Numbered from the stretch's first letter, positions 53,306-64,000 are shown. The stretch is DNA of 64,000 nucleotides from Staphylococcus warneri (GCF_900636385.1 NZ_LR134269.1:1054001-1118000), one strand, 5' to 3'. Notes: generated by a model not told the origin, from the sequence alone. Translations and numbers: made by a program.

Positions 53306-53506
53306 ATGCCTAAAATGAAAACTCACCGTGGAGCAGCGAAACGTGTTAAAAGAACTGGTTCAGGTCAATTAAAACGTTCAAGAGCTTTCACATCTCACTT
53401 ATTTGCAAACAAAAACACTAAACAAAAACGTCAATTACGTAAAAGTAGATTAGTTTCTAAAAGCGATATGAAACGTGTAAAACAATTATTATCTTATAAA
53501 AAATAA
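53306..53506 (+). CDS. rpmI: Large ribosomal subunit protein L35
   Basis: A 66-residue basic protein, with the typical start [32 protein letters not shown] and a C-terminal LLSYKK. It is a late-assembling 50S protein. Spacing to infC is 30 bases, with its own ribosome site (aggagga). Confidence 0.97.
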   Translation: MPKMKTHRGAAKRVKRTGSGQLKRSRAFTSHLFANKNTKQKRQLRKSRLVSKSDMKRVKQLLSYKK

Positions 53507-53561
53507 TACGACTAACGAATAAAGAATAATTACGTAGATAGTATCTAAGGAGGAATTTAAT

Positions 53562-53918
53562 ATGCCACGAGTAAAAGGTGGAACAGTAACAAGAGCACGT
53601 CGTAAAAAAACGATTAAATTAGCTAAAGGTTACTTCGGTTCAAAACATACATTATATAAAGTAGCAAAACAACAAGTAATGAAATCAGGTCAATACGCAT
53701 TCCGTGACCGTCGTCAACGTAAACGTGATTTCCGTAAATTATGGATTACACGTATTAATGCAGCAGCACGTAAACATGATATCAGCTATTCACGTTTAAT
53801 GAACGGATTGAAAAAAGCTGACATCGATATCAACCGTAAAATGTTATCTGAAATAGCTATTTCAGACGATAAAGCATTCGGTGAATTAGTATCAAAAGCT
53901 AAAGACGCTTTAAAATAA
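53562..53918 (+). CDS. rplT: Large ribosomal subunit protein L20
   Basis: A 118-residue basic protein: [27 protein letters not shown], then [21 protein letters not shown] and a globular C-terminal domain. It binds 23S rRNA early in 50S assembly; in Bacillus it also represses this operon through the infC leader. Strong aaggagg ribosome site. A perfect terminator follows. Confidence 0.98.
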   Translation: MPRVKGGTVTRARRKKTIKLAKGYFGSKHTLYKVAKQQVMKSGQYAFRDRRQRKRDFRKLWITRINAAARKHDISYSRLMNGLKKADIDINRKMLSEIAISDDKAFGELVSKAKDALK

Positions 53919-53929
53919 GCTTAACTCAT

Positions 53930-53968
53930 AAAAGCTGAGACATTTATATGATGTCTCAGCTTTTATTT
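53930..53968 (+). terminator. Rho-independent terminator of infC-rpmI-rplT
   Basis: AAAAGCTGAGACAT and ATGTCTCAGCTTTT form a perfect 14-bp stem with a 7-base loop. Confidence 0.92.
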
Positions 53969-54096
53969 ATATATCTTTCTATTTAAATATAAAATTGTTT
54001 AAGCATTGATATAAATTAAGAAGATACGTTAATCATCGCGAATCAAAAATAAGTTTGATAGAATAATATCATAAAGAAAATATAAAGGAGTTTAAT

Positions 54097-54705
54097 ATGT
54101 CTAAATTTGATGAGCAAATTATAGTAGTGCCAAGAACAACGCTTTTCGATAATGAAAAGAATGCATTCAATGGATTTTTATCAAAAAATGATGAAAAAGG
54201 TAATAATATTTTTAATTCATTAAGACAGTATGATGTGAAACGTAGAGGAGACATGGAAGAGGATCCAGGTTTTAAACAACTTATTTCATATTGTTTATTA
54301 GAAAATCAAAATGGTGAAATTCTTGTTTATGAACGTCTTTCTGGCGGCGGTGAAGAAAGATTGCACGGACAATCTTCGATTGGCGTCGGTGGACACATGA
54401 ATGATGTAGTAGGGGCAGATTCAATTAATGAAGTACTGAGAGTAAATGCCCAAAGAGAATTAGAAGAAGAAGTAGGTTTGCCTACTGAAGATTCTCAAAA
54501 TATGGAATACCTAGGTTTTATCAATGATGACAATAATGAAGTAGGTAAAGTTCATATGGGTGTAGTATTTAAAATAACAGTCAATTCAAATGATGTAGAA
54601 GCTAAAGAAACGGATACGCTAAGAATCAAATGGATTGAAAAAGGGAAAATAGAATCATACGATGACTTTGAGACATGGAGTGCATTAATTCTTCAAGATT
54701 TATAA
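54097..54705 (+). CDS. Nudix hydrolase-like protein
   Basis: A 202-residue protein with a complete Nudix box at residues 106-128: G then five residues, E, seven residues, and RELEEEVGL. The catalytic glutamates are present, so it should be an active metal-dependent pyrophosphohydrolase; the substrate is unknown. About 65 residues precede the fold and are not recognised. It is followed after 19 bases by the TPR gene, so the pair probably forms an operon between rplT and tig, a position conserved in staphylococci. Ribosome site aaaggag. Confidence 0.88.
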   Translation: MSKFDEQIIVVPRTTLFDNEKNAFNGFLSKNDEKGNNIFNSLRQYDVKRRGDMEEDPGFKQLISYCLLENQNGEILVYERLSGGGEERLHGQSSIGVGGHMNDVVGADSINEVLRVNAQRELEEEVGLPTEDSQNMEYLGFINDDNNEVGKVHMGVVFKITVNSNDVEAKETDTLRIKWIEKGKIESYDDFETWSALILQDL

Positions 54706-54724
54706 TAATTGAGGTGCAAATTAA

Positions 54725-55645
54725 ATGTCAGATATCATCCCATTCCCATTATCTGAGAAAAAGCTAAAAGAAGATATTAGAAAAGCTGAATTAAAACAAG
54801 ACTTTGACAAAATGTATGAATTATTTGAACAATATGAAAGCCAGTTTGAGTTAGATGAAGCACTCTCAATTAAAAAGTGCGATATGCTATATCAAATGGG
54901 AGCATTTTTGGAATTGAGAGAAGAAGCTATCATTTTGCTTAAACAAGGTTTAAACAAGTACGATGAGTTAATGATATTTTATGTTAAAAGTTTAAATGGC
55001 TTAGAACAGTACTATGAATCAGTAGAAGTGATTAATCAAATTATTGATGAAGTACGAGATCATAAAACCAGAATGGAATTATTCCCGTTAAAAGAATACG
55101 CACAATCTAAACTAGATTCAAATCGAGAACAATTGACTCATTCATTAGCTCAATTCAATCAATTAAATACAAGAGAACAAACGCATGTTCTACTTCAACT
55201 CATCGATAATGGGCATTATGATTTCAAAGAAACAATTCATTATTTATTAAGTCATGCTAATGTAGAAAATAACATTATAAGTTTGATGTTAGAATACTTA
55301 AGATTTGCACAGTCTGAAACTAGCGTCACAATTACCAAATATGGTACAACAGTTGACATTATTCCTAAAGATTTAAGTGGGCTAGAACACACGACTTTAA
55401 AATCGATTGTATTGCCAAAAGTGATTGAGAATCTTGAAAATGGCGCCATACATATTGTTGATGAAGCAAGCCATATCATGAATAATCATTCTATATTGCT
55501 ATATCCCCTTAATATTGAAACGCTATTTCCAATAGAAGATTGGATTGTCGCGTATGATGTTTATTTTAAATCAATGTTAGGTATAGATGATAGTATTGCG
55601 AAACAAGAAATTTTATCATATATCTATAAATTAGATAAGCAATGA
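54725..55645 (+). CDS. TPR-like helical repeat protein of unknown function
   Basis: A 306-residue soluble protein. The first 160 residues are helical pairs with TPR-like spacing (KQDFDKMYELFEQYE, LELREEAIILLKQGL, LEQYYESVEVINQII). The second half has short helices and a C-terminal LFPIEDWIVAYDVYFK segment not recognised. It has no signal peptide or membrane helix. It probably shares a transcript with the Nudix gene. TPR scaffolds bind proteins, so a partner is likely, but nothing here names it. Ribosome site gaggtg. Confidence 0.75.
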   Translation: MSDIIPFPLSEKKLKEDIRKAELKQDFDKMYELFEQYESQFELDEALSIKKCDMLYQMGAFLELREEAIILLKQGLNKYDELMIFYVKSLNGLEQYYESVEVINQIIDEVRDHKTRMELFPLKEYAQSKLDSNREQLTHSLAQFNQLNTREQTHVLLQLIDNGHYDFKETIHYLLSHANVENNIISLMLEYLRFAQSETSVTITKYGTTVDIIPKDLSGLEHTTLKSIVLPKVIENLENGAIHIVDEASHIMNNHSILLYPLNIETLFPIEDWIVAYDVYFKSMLGIDDSIAKQEILSYIYKLDKQ

Positions 55646-55742
55646 TAACCCCAATTTCTTGCAAATAATGCATAAATCGTTTAACGTAAATTTTAATTGA
55701 AATTAGTAATAAATTATTTCGCAAACGTTGCAATTTCAATGT

Positions 55743-55771
55743 TTGTGTACACAAATGACCTATGCTATAAT
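55743..55771 (+). promoter_or_regulatory. SigA-type promoter of tig
   Basis: TTGTGT (55743-55748) and a perfect TATAAT (55766-55771) are 17 bases apart, about 45 bases before the tig start. Confidence 0.8.
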
Positions 55772-55817
55772 AGGGAAGTTGAAAAAATAAAATAGTTATT
55801 CATGGAGGTATTTATAC

Positions 55818-57122
55818 ATGACAGCAACTTGGGAAAAAAAGGAAGGTAACGAAGGATTATTAACTGTTACTGTTCCATCAGAAAAAGTAGATAAAGCATT
55901 AGATCAAGCATTTAAAAAAGTAGTTAAACAAATTAATGTACCTGGATTCCGTAAAGGTAAAGTGCCTCGTCCAATTTTTGAACAACGCTTTGGCGTTGAA
56001 GCATTATATCAAGATGCAGTAGACATTTTATTACCAGAAGCTTACGGTGAAGCTATTGATGAAACTGGTATTAATCCAGTTGCTCAACCAGAAGTTAACG
56101 TAACTCAAATTGAAAAAGGTAAAGATTTCATTTTTGAAGCTACTGTAACTGTTGAACCAGAAGTTAAATTAGGTGACTACAAAGGTTTAGAAATTGAAAA
56201 ACAAGATTCTGAACTAACAGATGAAGAATTAGAAGAATCAATTAACCATAGTTTAGGCCACATGGCTGAAATGGTAGTCAAAAAAGAAGACGGCGCTGTT
56301 GAAAATGGCGACACAGTTAATATTGATTTCAGTGGTTCAGTTGATGGTGAAGAATTCGAAGGTGGACAAGCTGAAGGTTACGACTTAGAAGTTGGTTCAG
56401 GTTCATTCATCCCAGGTTTTGAAGAACAATTAGAAGGCATGAAAACTGGAGAAGAAAAAGACGTTGTTGTTACATTCCCAGAAGAGTATCATGCTGAAGA
56501 ATTAGCTGGAAAAGAAGCTACTTTCAAAACAAAAGTAAATGAAATCAAATATAAAGATGTTCCAGAATTAAATGATGAAATTGCTAATGAGTTAGATGCA
56601 GAAGCTAATTCAGTTGATGAATATAAAGAAAACTTACGTAAACGTCTTGCTGAACAAAAAGCGACTGAAGCTGAAAACACTGAAAAAGAAGAAGCAATTA
56701 AAAAAGCAACAGACAATGCTACAATCGACATTCCTCAAGCAATGATCGATACTGAATTAGATCGTATGGTTCAAGAATTTGGTCAAAGAATCCAACAACA
56801 AGGGTTAGATTTACAAACATATTTCCAAATTTCTGGACAAGATGAGTCTCAATTAAGAGAACAAATGAAAGACGATGCAGAACAACGTGTTAAAACAAAC
56901 TTAACATTAACTGCTATTGCTGATGCTGAAAATATCGAAGTTTCAGACGAAGATATTGATAAAGAACTTGAAAAAATGAGTGAACAATTCAACATTTCAG
57001 TTGAAGATATCAAAAACACATTAGGTAATACTGATATCGTTAAAAATGATGTTCGCATCCAAAAAGTTATCGATTTATTAAAAGACAATGCTAAATTAGT
57101 AGAAGGTAGCAAAGAAGACTAA
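55818..57122 (+). CDS. tig: Trigger factor
   Basis: A 434-residue ribosome-bound chaperone. The N-terminal ribosome-binding domain has the signature [13 protein letters not shown] near residue 45; the FKBP-type prolyl isomerase domain (about 155-240) includes [10 protein letters not shown] and [11 protein letters not shown]; the helical C-terminal arms (250-430) form the substrate cradle. Length is typical. It has its own promoter and strong ribosome site (ggaggt), and clpX follows after a hairpin. Confidence 0.97.
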   Translation: MTATWEKKEGNEGLLTVTVPSEKVDKALDQAFKKVVKQINVPGFRKGKVPRPIFEQRFGVEALYQDAVDILLPEAYGEAIDETGINPVAQPEVNVTQIEKGKDFIFEATVTVEPEVKLGDYKGLEIEKQDSELTDEELEESINHSLGHMAEMVVKKEDGAVENGDTVNIDFSGSVDGEEFEGGQAEGYDLEVGSGSFIPGFEEQLEGMKTGEEKDVVVTFPEEYHAEELAGKEATFKTKVNEIKYKDVPELNDEIANELDAEANSVDEYKENLRKRLAEQKATEAENTEKEEAIKKATDNATIDIPQAMIDTELDRMVQEFGQRIQQQGLDLQTYFQISGQDESQLREQMKDDAEQRVKTNLTLTAIADAENIEVSDEDIDKELEKMSEQFNISVEDIKNTLGNTDIVKNDVRIQKVIDLLKDNAKLVEGSKED

Positions 57123-57207
57123 TACTATTCTATTAAGCGATATTCAATTTGATATTGTATTGTTTTAATAACATTGATAGGTAGGATGAATAAGATATAT
57201 TATCTTG

Positions 57208-57270
57208 TGGGGTGGGGCCATGAGTTCAATCTGTTATAGTTTGAATTCAGTCCCACTCCTTCCTATTTTC
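57208..57270 (+). terminator. Large hairpin after tig, GTGGGG...GTCCCAC type
   Basis: GGAGTGGGACTGAATTCAA (reverse complement of 57241-57260) pairs with much of GGGGTGGGGCCATGAGTTCAAT, giving a long imperfect stem followed by TCCTATTTTC. It resembles the terminator at 19.89 kb and the ends of the element at 5.75-6.17 kb. Confidence 0.65.
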
Positions 57271-57353
57271 AAGCAAATCAATTGAAATGTTATTATGTTG
57301 CATTATAGAATGCTATCTAGTATAGTCTTTATGGAATAGGGGTGTAAAAAAGA

Positions 57354-58616
57354 ATGTTCAAATTCAATGAAGATGAAGAAAATTTAAAATGCTCTTTCTG
57401 TGGTAAAGATCAAGATCAAGTTAAGAAATTAGTTGCAGGAAGTGGCGTATATATTTGTAATGAGTGTATTGAATTATGCTCAGAAATCGTTGAAGAAGAG
57501 TTAGCACAAAATTCTTCAGAGGAATTAACTGAATTACCAACTCCTAAAGAAATTATGGATCATTTGAATGAATATGTTATCGGTCAAGAAAAAGCTAAAA
57601 AAGCTTTATCTGTAGCTGTATATAATCACTATAAACGTATTCAACAATTAGGTCCTAATGAAGATGATGTAGAATTACAAAAAAGTAACATTGCATTAAT
57701 CGGACCAACAGGTAGTGGTAAGACATTATTAGCACAAACATTAGCTAAAACATTAAATGTACCATTTGCAATCGCAGATGCTACAAGTTTAACAGAAGCT
57801 GGCTATGTTGGTGATGACGTAGAAAATATCTTATTACGTTTAATTCAAGCGGCAGATTTTGATATTGATAAAGCTGAAAAAGGTATTATTTATGTAGATG
57901 AAATTGATAAGATTGCAAGAAAATCTGAAAATACATCTATAACACGTGATGTTTCAGGTGAAGGTGTGCAACAAGCATTACTTAAAATATTAGAAGGTAC
58001 TACTGCAAGTGTGCCTCCTCAAGGTGGACGTAAACATCCAAACCAAGAATTGATACAAATTGATACAACAAATATTTTATTCATCCTTGGTGGTGCCTTT
58101 GATGGAATTGATGAAGTTATCAAACGTCGTTTAGGTGAGAAAGTCATTGGTTTCGCTAGTAATGAAGCTGATAAATATGATGAAGAAGCGTTATTAGAGC
58201 AAATTAGACCAGAAGATTTACAATCTTACGGATTGATTCCTGAGTTTATTGGACGTGTACCAATTGTTGCTAATTTAGAAACTTTAGATGTAGATGCGCT
58301 TAAAAATATTTTAACGCAACCTAAAAATGCGCTAGTTAAACAATATACTAAAATGTTAGAACTCGATAACGTCGAGTTAGTATTTAGTGAGGAAGCATTG
58401 TCTGCTATTAGTGAAAAAGCTATTGCACGTAAGACAGGTGCTAGAGGACTTCGTTCTATTATTGAAGAAGCGCTAATTGATATAATGTATGATGTACCTT
58501 CATCAGAAGATGTAACTAAGGTAGTGATTACAGAACAAACGATCAATGATGAAGTCGAACCTGAATTATATGATTCAGAAGGTAATTTAATCAATGATAG
58601 TAAAACATCTGCATAA
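57354..58616 (+). CDS. clpX: ATP-dependent Clp protease ATP-binding subunit ClpX
   Basis: A 420-residue AAA+ unfoldase. The N-terminal zinc finger has two cysteine pairs (CSFCGK and CNECIELC). Walker A is GPTGSGKT at 117-124, Walker B is [10 protein letters not shown], and the ClpP-docking IGF loop is in KVIGFAS. It unfolds proteins and feeds them to ClpP. ClpP is encoded elsewhere. The start has aggggtg upstream. It lies between tig and engB as in other Firmicutes. Confidence 0.98.
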   Translation: MFKFNEDEENLKCSFCGKDQDQVKKLVAGSGVYICNECIELCSEIVEEELAQNSSEELTELPTPKEIMDHLNEYVIGQEKAKKALSVAVYNHYKRIQQLGPNEDDVELQKSNIALIGPTGSGKTLLAQTLAKTLNVPFAIADATSLTEAGYVGDDVENILLRLIQAADFDIDKAEKGIIYVDEIDKIARKSENTSITRDVSGEGVQQALLKILEGTTASVPPQGGRKHPNQELIQIDTTNILFILGGAFDGIDEVIKRRLGEKVIGFASNEADKYDEEALLEQIRPEDLQSYGLIPEFIGRVPIVANLETLDVDALKNILTQPKNALVKQYTKMLELDNVELVFSEEALSAISEKAIARKTGARGLRSIIEEALIDIMYDVPSSEDVTKVVITEQTINDEVEPELYDSEGNLINDSKTSA

Positions 58617-58633
58617 TTTAATATTTATGGTAC

Positions 58634-58662
58634 AGAGCCACATGTTATTGTGGCTCTTTTTT
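58634..58662 (+). terminator. Rho-independent terminator of clpX
   Basis: AGAGCCACA and TGTGGCTCT form a perfect 9-bp stem followed by seven Ts. Confidence 0.92.
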
Positions 58663-58768
58663 TATGTATTTATCATTCAACATTTGTATTTCTTAAAACT
58701 AGGATGACATAGAGATAAAAGTAATGGTAAAGTGTTAATGTGAGAAATAAGAAAAGTGAGGATCACCA

Positions 58769-59356
58769 ATGAAAATTAATCCTAATAATATAGATTTAAT
58801 TATAAGTGCTGTACAAGAAGCACAATATCCAGAAACAGATGTACCTGAAGTAGCATTAAGTGGTCGTTCAAATGTTGGTAAATCATCATTTATCAATAGT
58901 ATGATTGGGCGAAAAAACATGGCTCGTACTTCACAACAACCGGGTAAAACACAGACGTTGAATTTCTTTAATATTGATGACCAATTAGTATTTGTAGATG
59001 TACCAGGTTATGGTTATGCTAAAGTAAGTAAAGTTCAACGAGAAAAGTTTGGAAAAATGATCGAAGAGTATTTAACAACACGTCAAAAATTACAATTGGT
59101 CATTCAACTCGTTGATTTGAGACATAATCCAACTGAAGATGATGTACTTATGTATAATTATTTAAAACATTTTGATATTCCAACTTTAATCATTTGTACC
59201 AAAGAAGATAAAATACCAAAAGGGAAAGTACAAAAGCATTTAAATAATATCAAAAACAAATTAGATTTAGAAGAAGGAGATACTATAGTTAGCTATTCTT
59301 CTATAAAAAATAATAAACAACAACAAATATGGGATTTGATAGAGTCTTATTTATAA
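58769..59356 (+). CDS. engB: Ribosome biogenesis GTPase EngB/YsxC
   Basis: A 195-residue small GTPase needed for late 50S assembly. G1 is GRSNVGKSS at 32-40, G3 is DVPGYG and G4 is TKEDK; the G2 region TSQQPGKTQ is typical of the family. It is essential in Bacillus and S. aureus. It follows clpX after a terminator and precedes the heme operon. Ribosome site gtgagg. Confidence 0.96.
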   Translation: MKINPNNIDLIISAVQEAQYPETDVPEVALSGRSNVGKSSFINSMIGRKNMARTSQQPGKTQTLNFFNIDDQLVFVDVPGYGYAKVSKVQREKFGKMIEEYLTTRQKLQLVIQLVDLRHNPTEDDVLMYNYLKHFDIPTLIICTKEDKIPKGKVQKHLNNIKNKLDLEEGDTIVSYSSIKNNKQQQIWDLIESYL

Positions 59357-59431
59357 TCATTTTAATTATTCATAATAATTTTTCTGATATTCTAGACTAA
59401 ATCTTCATATATAAATTCAAATTTAACAAAT

Positions 59432-59459
59432 TTGACAAAAATTGAAGTTAGATTAGAAT
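59432..59459 (+). promoter_or_regulatory. Candidate SigA promoter of the heme operon
   Basis: A perfect TTGACA (59432-59437) and TAGAAT (59454-59459) are 16 bases apart, about 85 bases before hemA. A second -10-like TATACT is at 59508-59513 without a -35. The leader between could carry control signals; I see no clear structure. Confidence 0.6.
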
Positions 59460-59546
59460 CTTTCTAATTTATTTGAGCAATGAACTTAATAATCAATGCA
59501 AATGTGTTATACTAAGGTTATTGTAAGTATATGGAGGGCGTTATAA

Positions 59547-60893
59547 ATGCATTTTATTGCAATAAGCATAAATCATCGAACTGCTAATGTAGCACTAAGA
59601 GAGCAAGTTGCTTTTAGAGATGATGCCTTACGATTAGCCCATGAAGATTTATATGAAACTAAAGCCATCTTAGAAAACGTCATCTTATCTACATGTAATC
59701 GTACCGAAGTATACGCCGTTGTTGATCAAATTCATACCGGACGTTATTACGTTCAAAGATTTTTAGCACGTAAATTTGGATTTGAAGTAGATGACATTAA
59801 AGACATGTCAGAAGTCAAAGTGGGGGACGAAGCTGTAGAACATCTATTGCGCGTCACTTCTGGTTTAGATTCCATTGTACTTGGAGAAACACAAATACTT
59901 GGGCAAATGCGCGACGCATTTTTCTTAGCTCAAGAAACGGGTACAACTGGTACTATCTTTAATCATTTATTTAAACAGGCAATTACTTTTGCTAAAAGAG
60001 CACATAGTGAAACAGATATTGCAGATAATGCAGTTAGTGTTTCATATGCTGCAGTTGAATTAGCTAAAAAGGTATTCGGAAAACTAAAATATAAACAAGC
60101 TGTCATTATTGGTGCAGGGGAAATGAGTGAATTATCACTCTTAAATCTGTTAGGGTCAGGTATTACAAATATAACAATTGTTAATAGAACAGTAGGTAAA
60201 GCTAAAGTATTAGCTGAAAAACATCAAGTTAAATTTGATTCACTAGATGCATTACCAGTTTTATTACAACAAGCTGATATTGTAATTAGTTCTACAAGTT
60301 CAGAGTCGTATATTATTACTAATGATTTAGTTGAATCTATAGCTAATCAACGAAAATTAGACGCTTTATTATTAGTTGATATTGCAGTTCCAAGAGATAT
60401 TGAGCCTGGTATTGATGCAATCAACAATATATTTAATTACGATGTTGATGACTTGAAAGGTTTGGTTGATGCGAATTTAAGAGAGCGTCAATTAGCAGCA
60501 CAAACAATTGCTGATCAAATACCTAGTGAAATAGATACTCATAATGATTGGGTAAATATGTTAGGTGTTGTACCAGTCATTAGAGCTTTACGTGAAAAAG
60601 CAATGAATATTCAATCTGAAACAATGGATAGTATTGATAGAAAATTACCAGATTTATCAGAGAGAGAAAGAAAGATTATTTCTAAACATACTAAAAGTAT
60701 AATCAATCAAATGTTAAAAGACCCTATTAAGCAGGCTAAAGAATTAAGTAGTGATAAGAAAAGTAACGAAAAATTAGAGCTCTTTCAAAGCATTTTTGAC
60801 ATAGAAGCTGATAACCCTTATGAACAAGCGAGACAACACAAAGAAAATAAAGCTAAGGAAATTTCAGCACGTCGAATTTTTAGTTTTGAATAA
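59547..60893 (+). CDS. hemA: Glutamyl-tRNA reductase
   Basis: A 448-residue enzyme of the C5 heme pathway that reduces glutamyl-tRNA to glutamate-1-semialdehyde with NADPH. The active-site cysteine is C50 in [10 protein letters not shown]. The NADPH domain has [11 protein letters not shown] near residue 190 and the C-terminal dimerisation helices end the protein. It is the committed step and first gene of hemAXCDB. In S. aureus its level (there called GtrR) is lowered by HemX and heme. Ribosome site ggaggg. Confidence 0.97.
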   Translation: MHFIAISINHRTANVALREQVAFRDDALRLAHEDLYETKAILENVILSTCNRTEVYAVVDQIHTGRYYVQRFLARKFGFEVDDIKDMSEVKVGDEAVEHLLRVTSGLDSIVLGETQILGQMRDAFFLAQETGTTGTIFNHLFKQAITFAKRAHSETDIADNAVSVSYAAVELAKKVFGKLKYKQAVIIGAGEMSELSLLNLLGSGITNITIVNRTVGKAKVLAEKHQVKFDSLDALPVLLQQADIVISSTSSESYIITNDLVESIANQRKLDALLLVDIAVPRDIEPGIDAINNIFNYDVDDLKGLVDANLRERQLAAQTIADQIPSEIDTHNDWVNMLGVVPVIRALREKAMNIQSETMDSIDRKLPDLSERERKIISKHTKSIINQMLKDPIKQAKELSSDKKSNEKLELFQSIFDIEADNPYEQARQHKENKAKEISARRIFSFE

Positions 60894-60914
60894 GCATATT
60901 AATATGGTGATGAT

Positions 60915-61727
60915 ATGCAAGAAAACCTGTTTATTCGATTTCATGAAATAATATTAATCATTTATCTAATTAGCATTGTTTGCTATTTTCTAGATTTTGT
61001 GCGTAAAAGTCATCAAATTAGAGTTTTGGGTATATATACATTGGGGATTGTTTGGGTTTTACAAACAATCTCTTTATCTGTTTTTATTATACAAACGAAA
61101 CACGCACCATTAGGATCGCTATTTGATGTATTTTTCTCACTGACATGGATTATTATATCTTTATCACTCATTTTGAATGTGATAAAAACTTTGAATTTTT
61201 CTGTGTTCTTTTTAAATTTAATTGGTTTTGTATTAATGGCAATGAACACATTTCAACCTGACCGTTATCATAGCCAAGTACAACAAGTGGCAGTTATTAA
61301 TGAATTGTTACTTGTCCATATTGGTTTAGCAATTTTGAGCTATGCATTCTTTGCTTTAGCATTCGTAAATTGTTTACTTTATATCATTCAATATCGTAAT
61401 TTAAAAGAGAAGAATTTTGATCAGAAATATTTTAGAATAGGTAGCGTAGCTACTTTAGAAGCTATTGTTTTTTTTACCACTTTGGCAGGATGGATTATAC
61501 TAATTTTTAGTATTATTCTAGGTGCACAATGGGGTGTATTTTCAGTAGGTCAGCGCATATTTATTGATCCTAAGGTTATTTTTTCTACCGTCATTACGTT
61601 ATTGTATGGTATTTATTTAATATTTAGAGTGAAAAAGATTATCAATCAAAAGAACCTAATATATTTTAATATTATTTTATTCTGTTTATGTATGTTCAAC
61701 CTATTTTTCACTACCCATTTTTCGTAA
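60915..61727 (+). CDS. hemX: HemX membrane protein (CcsA-like)
   Basis: A 270-residue integral membrane protein with about eight hydrophobic helices. It is related to the cytochrome c assembly protein CcsA/CcmC, but no other cytochrome c maturation genes are here and the WWD motif is not visible. It lies 21 bases after hemA. In Bacillus and S. aureus HemX lowers the amount of HemA rather than making heme. Its ribosome site (tggtgat) is weak, so expression is likely lower than hemA. Confidence 0.88.
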   Translation: MQENLFIRFHEIILIIYLISIVCYFLDFVRKSHQIRVLGIYTLGIVWVLQTISLSVFIIQTKHAPLGSLFDVFFSLTWIIISLSLILNVIKTLNFSVFFLNLIGFVLMAMNTFQPDRYHSQVQQVAVINELLLVHIGLAILSYAFFALAFVNCLLYIIQYRNLKEKNFDQKYFRIGSVATLEAIVFFTTLAGWIILIFSIILGAQWGVFSVGQRIFIDPKVIFSTVITLLYGIYLIFRVKKIINQKNLIYFNIILFCLCMFNLFFTTHFS

Positions 61728-61793
61728 AATGGCTTGTAAAATTATTTATAGGTTGGATAAGAGAACGAGTGTTTTTCTAGGAGGCAGCAGAAC

Positions 61794-62720
61794 ATGCGCA
61801 AGTTAGTAGTTGGATCAAGAAGAAGTAAACTAGCTTTAACTCAGAGCCAACAATTTATTGATAAATTGAAACAGGTACGTCCAGAATTGGATATTGAGAT
61901 TAAAGAAATAGTTACGAAAGGCGATCGAATAGTAGATAAGCAATTATCTAAAGTCGGCGGAAAAGGTTTATTTGTTAAAGAAATTCAAAACGAATTGTTT
62001 GAAAAACAAATTGATATGGCTATTCATTCTTTAAAAGATGTACCTAGTGTGATACCTGAAGGACTAACATTGGGTTGTATTCCTGATAGAGAGGTTCCTT
62101 TTGATGCTTATATTTCCAAAAATCATACACCTTTAAGAGAATTACCTGAAGGCAGTATTATTGGAACAAGCTCTTTAAGAAGAGGGGCTCAAATTTTATC
62201 TAAGTATCCTCATTTAGAAATCAAATGGATACGAGGTAATATTGATACGAGATTACAAAAGCTTGAAACAGAAGACTATGATGCCATTATTTTAGCAGCA
62301 GCTGGTTTAAGACGAATGGGTTGGTCTGACGATATTGTAACAACCTATTTAGATAAAGATGTTTTACTTCCAGCTATTGGTCAAGGTGCACTTGGCATTG
62401 AGTGCAGAAGTGATGATAAAGAATTATTAGACCTATTGCAAGAAGTTCATAATAAAGATGTTGAAAAATGCGTTACTGCAGAAAGAACATTTTTAGCCGA
62501 AATGGATGGAAGTTGCCAAGTACCAATTGGTGGATATGCAACTATTAATAGCCAACAACAAATTGAATTTACTGGGCTAATTATGACACCTGACGGTACA
62601 GAACGATATGAACATACAGCTATTGGCGAATCTCCAACAGAATTAGGTAAAGAAGTGAGTCGTGTTCTAAAAGAACAAGGCGCTTATGAAATTATTAGAA
62701 AATTAAATGAAGAACAATAA
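61794..62720 (+). CDS. hemC: Porphobilinogen deaminase (hydroxymethylbilane synthase)
   Basis: A 308-residue enzyme joining four porphobilinogens. The N-terminus [14 protein letters not shown], the substrate arginines in [10 protein letters not shown] and IRGNIDTRL, the catalytic aspartate in HSLKDVPS, and the cofactor-carrying C241 in GSCQVPIGG are all present. Strong aggagg ribosome site. Third gene of the operon. Confidence 0.97.
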   Translation: MRKLVVGSRRSKLALTQSQQFIDKLKQVRPELDIEIKEIVTKGDRIVDKQLSKVGGKGLFVKEIQNELFEKQIDMAIHSLKDVPSVIPEGLTLGCIPDREVPFDAYISKNHTPLRELPEGSIIGTSSLRRGAQILSKYPHLEIKWIRGNIDTRLQKLETEDYDAIILAAAGLRRMGWSDDIVTTYLDKDVLLPAIGQGALGIECRSDDKELLDLLQEVHNKDVEKCVTAERTFLAEMDGSCQVPIGGYATINSQQQIEFTGLIMTPDGTERYEHTAIGESPTELGKEVSRVLKEQGAYEIIRKLNEEQ

Positions 62721-62741
62721 TCTTCGAGGTGACTTTTTAAA

Positions 62742-63410
62742 ATGAAACCAGTTGTAGTTATGACACAAACAAGTGAAATTCAAAGTGATTTGGTTACAAT
62801 TATTCACAAACCATTTATAGATATAAAACCACTTGAATTTGATTTGCGTTTGTTAAAAGATAACTATGACTGGCTTATTTTTTCGTCTAAAAATGCAGTT
62901 AAATATTTTTTGCCTTATCTATATTTGGTAAATTACAAAAAAATCGCAGTTGTTGGTGTAAAAACTGCTCAATATTGTCGTGAATTAAAAATCCCTGTAG
63001 ATTTAATTCCACAGGATTACTCACAAGAAGGATTAATTAGTGAATTTCAAAAATATAATCAAAATATCCTCATACCTTCTAGTAAACAAGCACGTCCATT
63101 ATTAAAAGAAACATTAGCTCGAAATAATGATGTTGTTAAAATTGATTTGTACGAGCCAGTACCACATTATCAACATATAAATGAAGTTAAATCATTAATT
63201 TTTAATCAAGAAATTGATGCTTTAACATTTTCAAGTTCATCTTCAGTACGTTATTATTTTAATGAAGACCCAATACCTAAGTTTGATCACTATTTTGCAA
63301 TTGGCAAGCAAACGGCAAATACGATACATTCATATAATCAACCAGTCATTGTTGCAGATAAACAAACTTTAGAGGCATTGATAGATAAAGTAGTAGAAAG
63401 TAGGGACTAA
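62742..63410 (+). CDS. hemD: Uroporphyrinogen-III synthase
   Basis: A 222-residue protein between hemC and hemB. HemD sequences are poorly conserved; visible marks are [20 protein letters not shown], and [12 protein letters not shown] with IGKQTANTI, which are the usual HemD segments. It closes hydroxymethylbilane to uroporphyrinogen III. Length is a little short for the family but complete. It is two bases from hemB, so both are translated together. Confidence 0.93.
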   Translation: MKPVVVMTQTSEIQSDLVTIIHKPFIDIKPLEFDLRLLKDNYDWLIFSSKNAVKYFLPYLYLVNYKKIAVVGVKTAQYCRELKIPVDLIPQDYSQEGLISEFQKYNQNILIPSSKQARPLLKETLARNNDVVKIDLYEPVPHYQHINEVKSLIFNQEIDALTFSSSSSVRYYFNEDPIPKFDHYFAIGKQTANTIHSYNQPVIVADKQTLEALIDKVVESRD

Positions 63411-63411
63411 A

Positions 63412-64000
63412 ATGAAATTTGATAGACATAGAAGACTACGTTCTTCTCAAACAATGAGAGATATGGTTCGCGAAACACATGTAAGAAAAGAAGATTTAAT
63501 TTACCCAATTTTTGTAGTTGAAAAAGATGATATTAAAACTGAAATTAAGTCATTACCAGGTGTATATCAAATCAGTTTAAATTTATTACACGAAGAAATA
63601 AAAGAAGCGTATGACCTAGGTATTAGAGCAATTATGTTCTTTGGTGTGCCAAACGATAAAGATGATGTTGGTTCTGGTGCATATGATCATAATGGCGTTG
63701 TACAAGAAGCAACACGTATTGCTAAAAAAATGTATAGTGACTTATTAATTGTTGCTGATACATGTCTATGTGAATATACAGATCACGGGCATTGCGGTGT
63801 CATTGACGATCACACACATGATGTAGACAATGATAAATCATTACCATTACTTGTTAAAACTGCAATTTCTCAAGTTGAGGCGGGTGCAGATATTATTGCA
63901 CCAAGTAATATGATGGATGGATTTGTTGCTGAAATTAGACAAGGACTAGATGATGCTGGTTATCAAAATGTACCAATTATGAGTTATGGTATTAAATATG
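63412..64000 (+). CDS. hemB: Delta-aminolevulinic acid dehydratase (porphobilinogen synthase), 5' part
   Basis: The gene runs off the window; 196 of about 324 residues are visible. It begins [12 protein letters not shown], as usual. The zinc-binding cysteines are all present in [13 protein letters not shown], so it is the zinc type. The first active-site lysine is in MSYGIKY at the very end. It joins two 5-aminolevulinates into porphobilinogen. Fifth gene of the heme operon; hemL is expected next. Confidence 0.96.
   Translation, partial: MKFDRHRRLRSSQTMRDMVRETHVRKEDLIYPIFVVEKDDIKTEIKSLPGVYQISLNLLHEEIKEAYDLGIRAIMFFGVPNDKDDVGSGAYDHNGVVQEATRIAKKMYSDLLIVADTCLCEYTDHGHCGVIDDHTHDVDNDKSLPLLVKTAISQVEAGADIIAPSNMMDGFVAEIRQGLDDAGYQNVPIMSYGIKY

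Noticed and set aside
58226..58594. 122-residue serine-rich frame antisense to clpX
   Set aside because: Serine-rich composition is what reverse complements of acidic codons give; ClpX is certain on the plus strand.
60915..61727. Cytochrome c biogenesis operon, from the CcsA-like hemX
   Set aside because: No other maturation gene or haem-lyase motif is seen; the position in the hem operon explains it as HemX.

Overview
The window is low-GC chromosomal DNA of a Firmicute, almost certainly a Staphylococcus. The gene order matches the staphylococcal core chromosome: serA, rpsD, ezrA, nifZ-thiI, tpx, ackA, ald, dnaE, accDA, pfkA-pyk, citZ-icd, phoPR, polA-mutM-coaE, gapB, nrdR-dnaB-dnaI, thrS, lysP, infC-rpmI-rplT, tig, clpX-engB, hemAXCDB. 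The protein sequences resemble S. aureus orthologues as I remember them but differ from them. A coagulase-negative species is likely; I cannot name it. I see no phage, insertion sequence, CRISPR array, tRNA or rRNA.

Layout. 1-7.5 kb: the tail of a sugar PTS permease, a HAD hydrolase, the overlapping serA/aminotransferase pair, an OsmC protein, a glycerophosphodiesterase, a 0.4-kb hairpin-rich STAR-type repeat, rpsD with a long leader, and a free methionine-R-sulfoxide reductase. 7.6-22.9 kb: ezrA, nifZ-thiI-TSUP permease, tpx, ytxK-ackA, two universal stress proteins around ald/pepQ/UPF0173, a CBS-domain regulator-like gene and nrnA. 22.9-37 kb: dnaE followed by central carbon metabolism (malic enzyme, acetyl-CoA carboxylase, phosphofructokinase, pyruvate kinase, citrate synthase, isocitrate dehydrogenase). 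37-44 kb: phoPR and the DNA repair/CoA set polA-mutM-coaE. 44-54 kb: gapB, the replication-restart set nrdR-dnaB-dnaI, then three genes or operons controlled by RNA leaders (thrS T-box, lysP lysine riboswitch, infC leader). 54-64 kb: Nudix, TPR, trigger factor, ClpX, EngB and the start of the heme operon, cut by the window end inside hemB.

Working together: glycolysis, gluconeogenesis and TCA entry lie close together. Four candidate CcpA (cre) sites, upstream of ald, pfkA, citZ and gapB, suggest shared carbon-catabolite control. The hem genes supply heme from glutamyl-tRNA. nifZ-thiI would make 4-thiouridine in tRNA.

The window is mostly ordinary core genome and I found no convincing new multi-gene system. 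The main points worth a second look are: two conserved genes (thiI and the ytoI-like gene) each broken by what looks like one missing base in a homopolymer; an infC whose only well-placed start codon is AUA; a lysine riboswitch ahead of lysP; a CcpA-like site on the citZ transcription start; and repeated hairpin families between genes.
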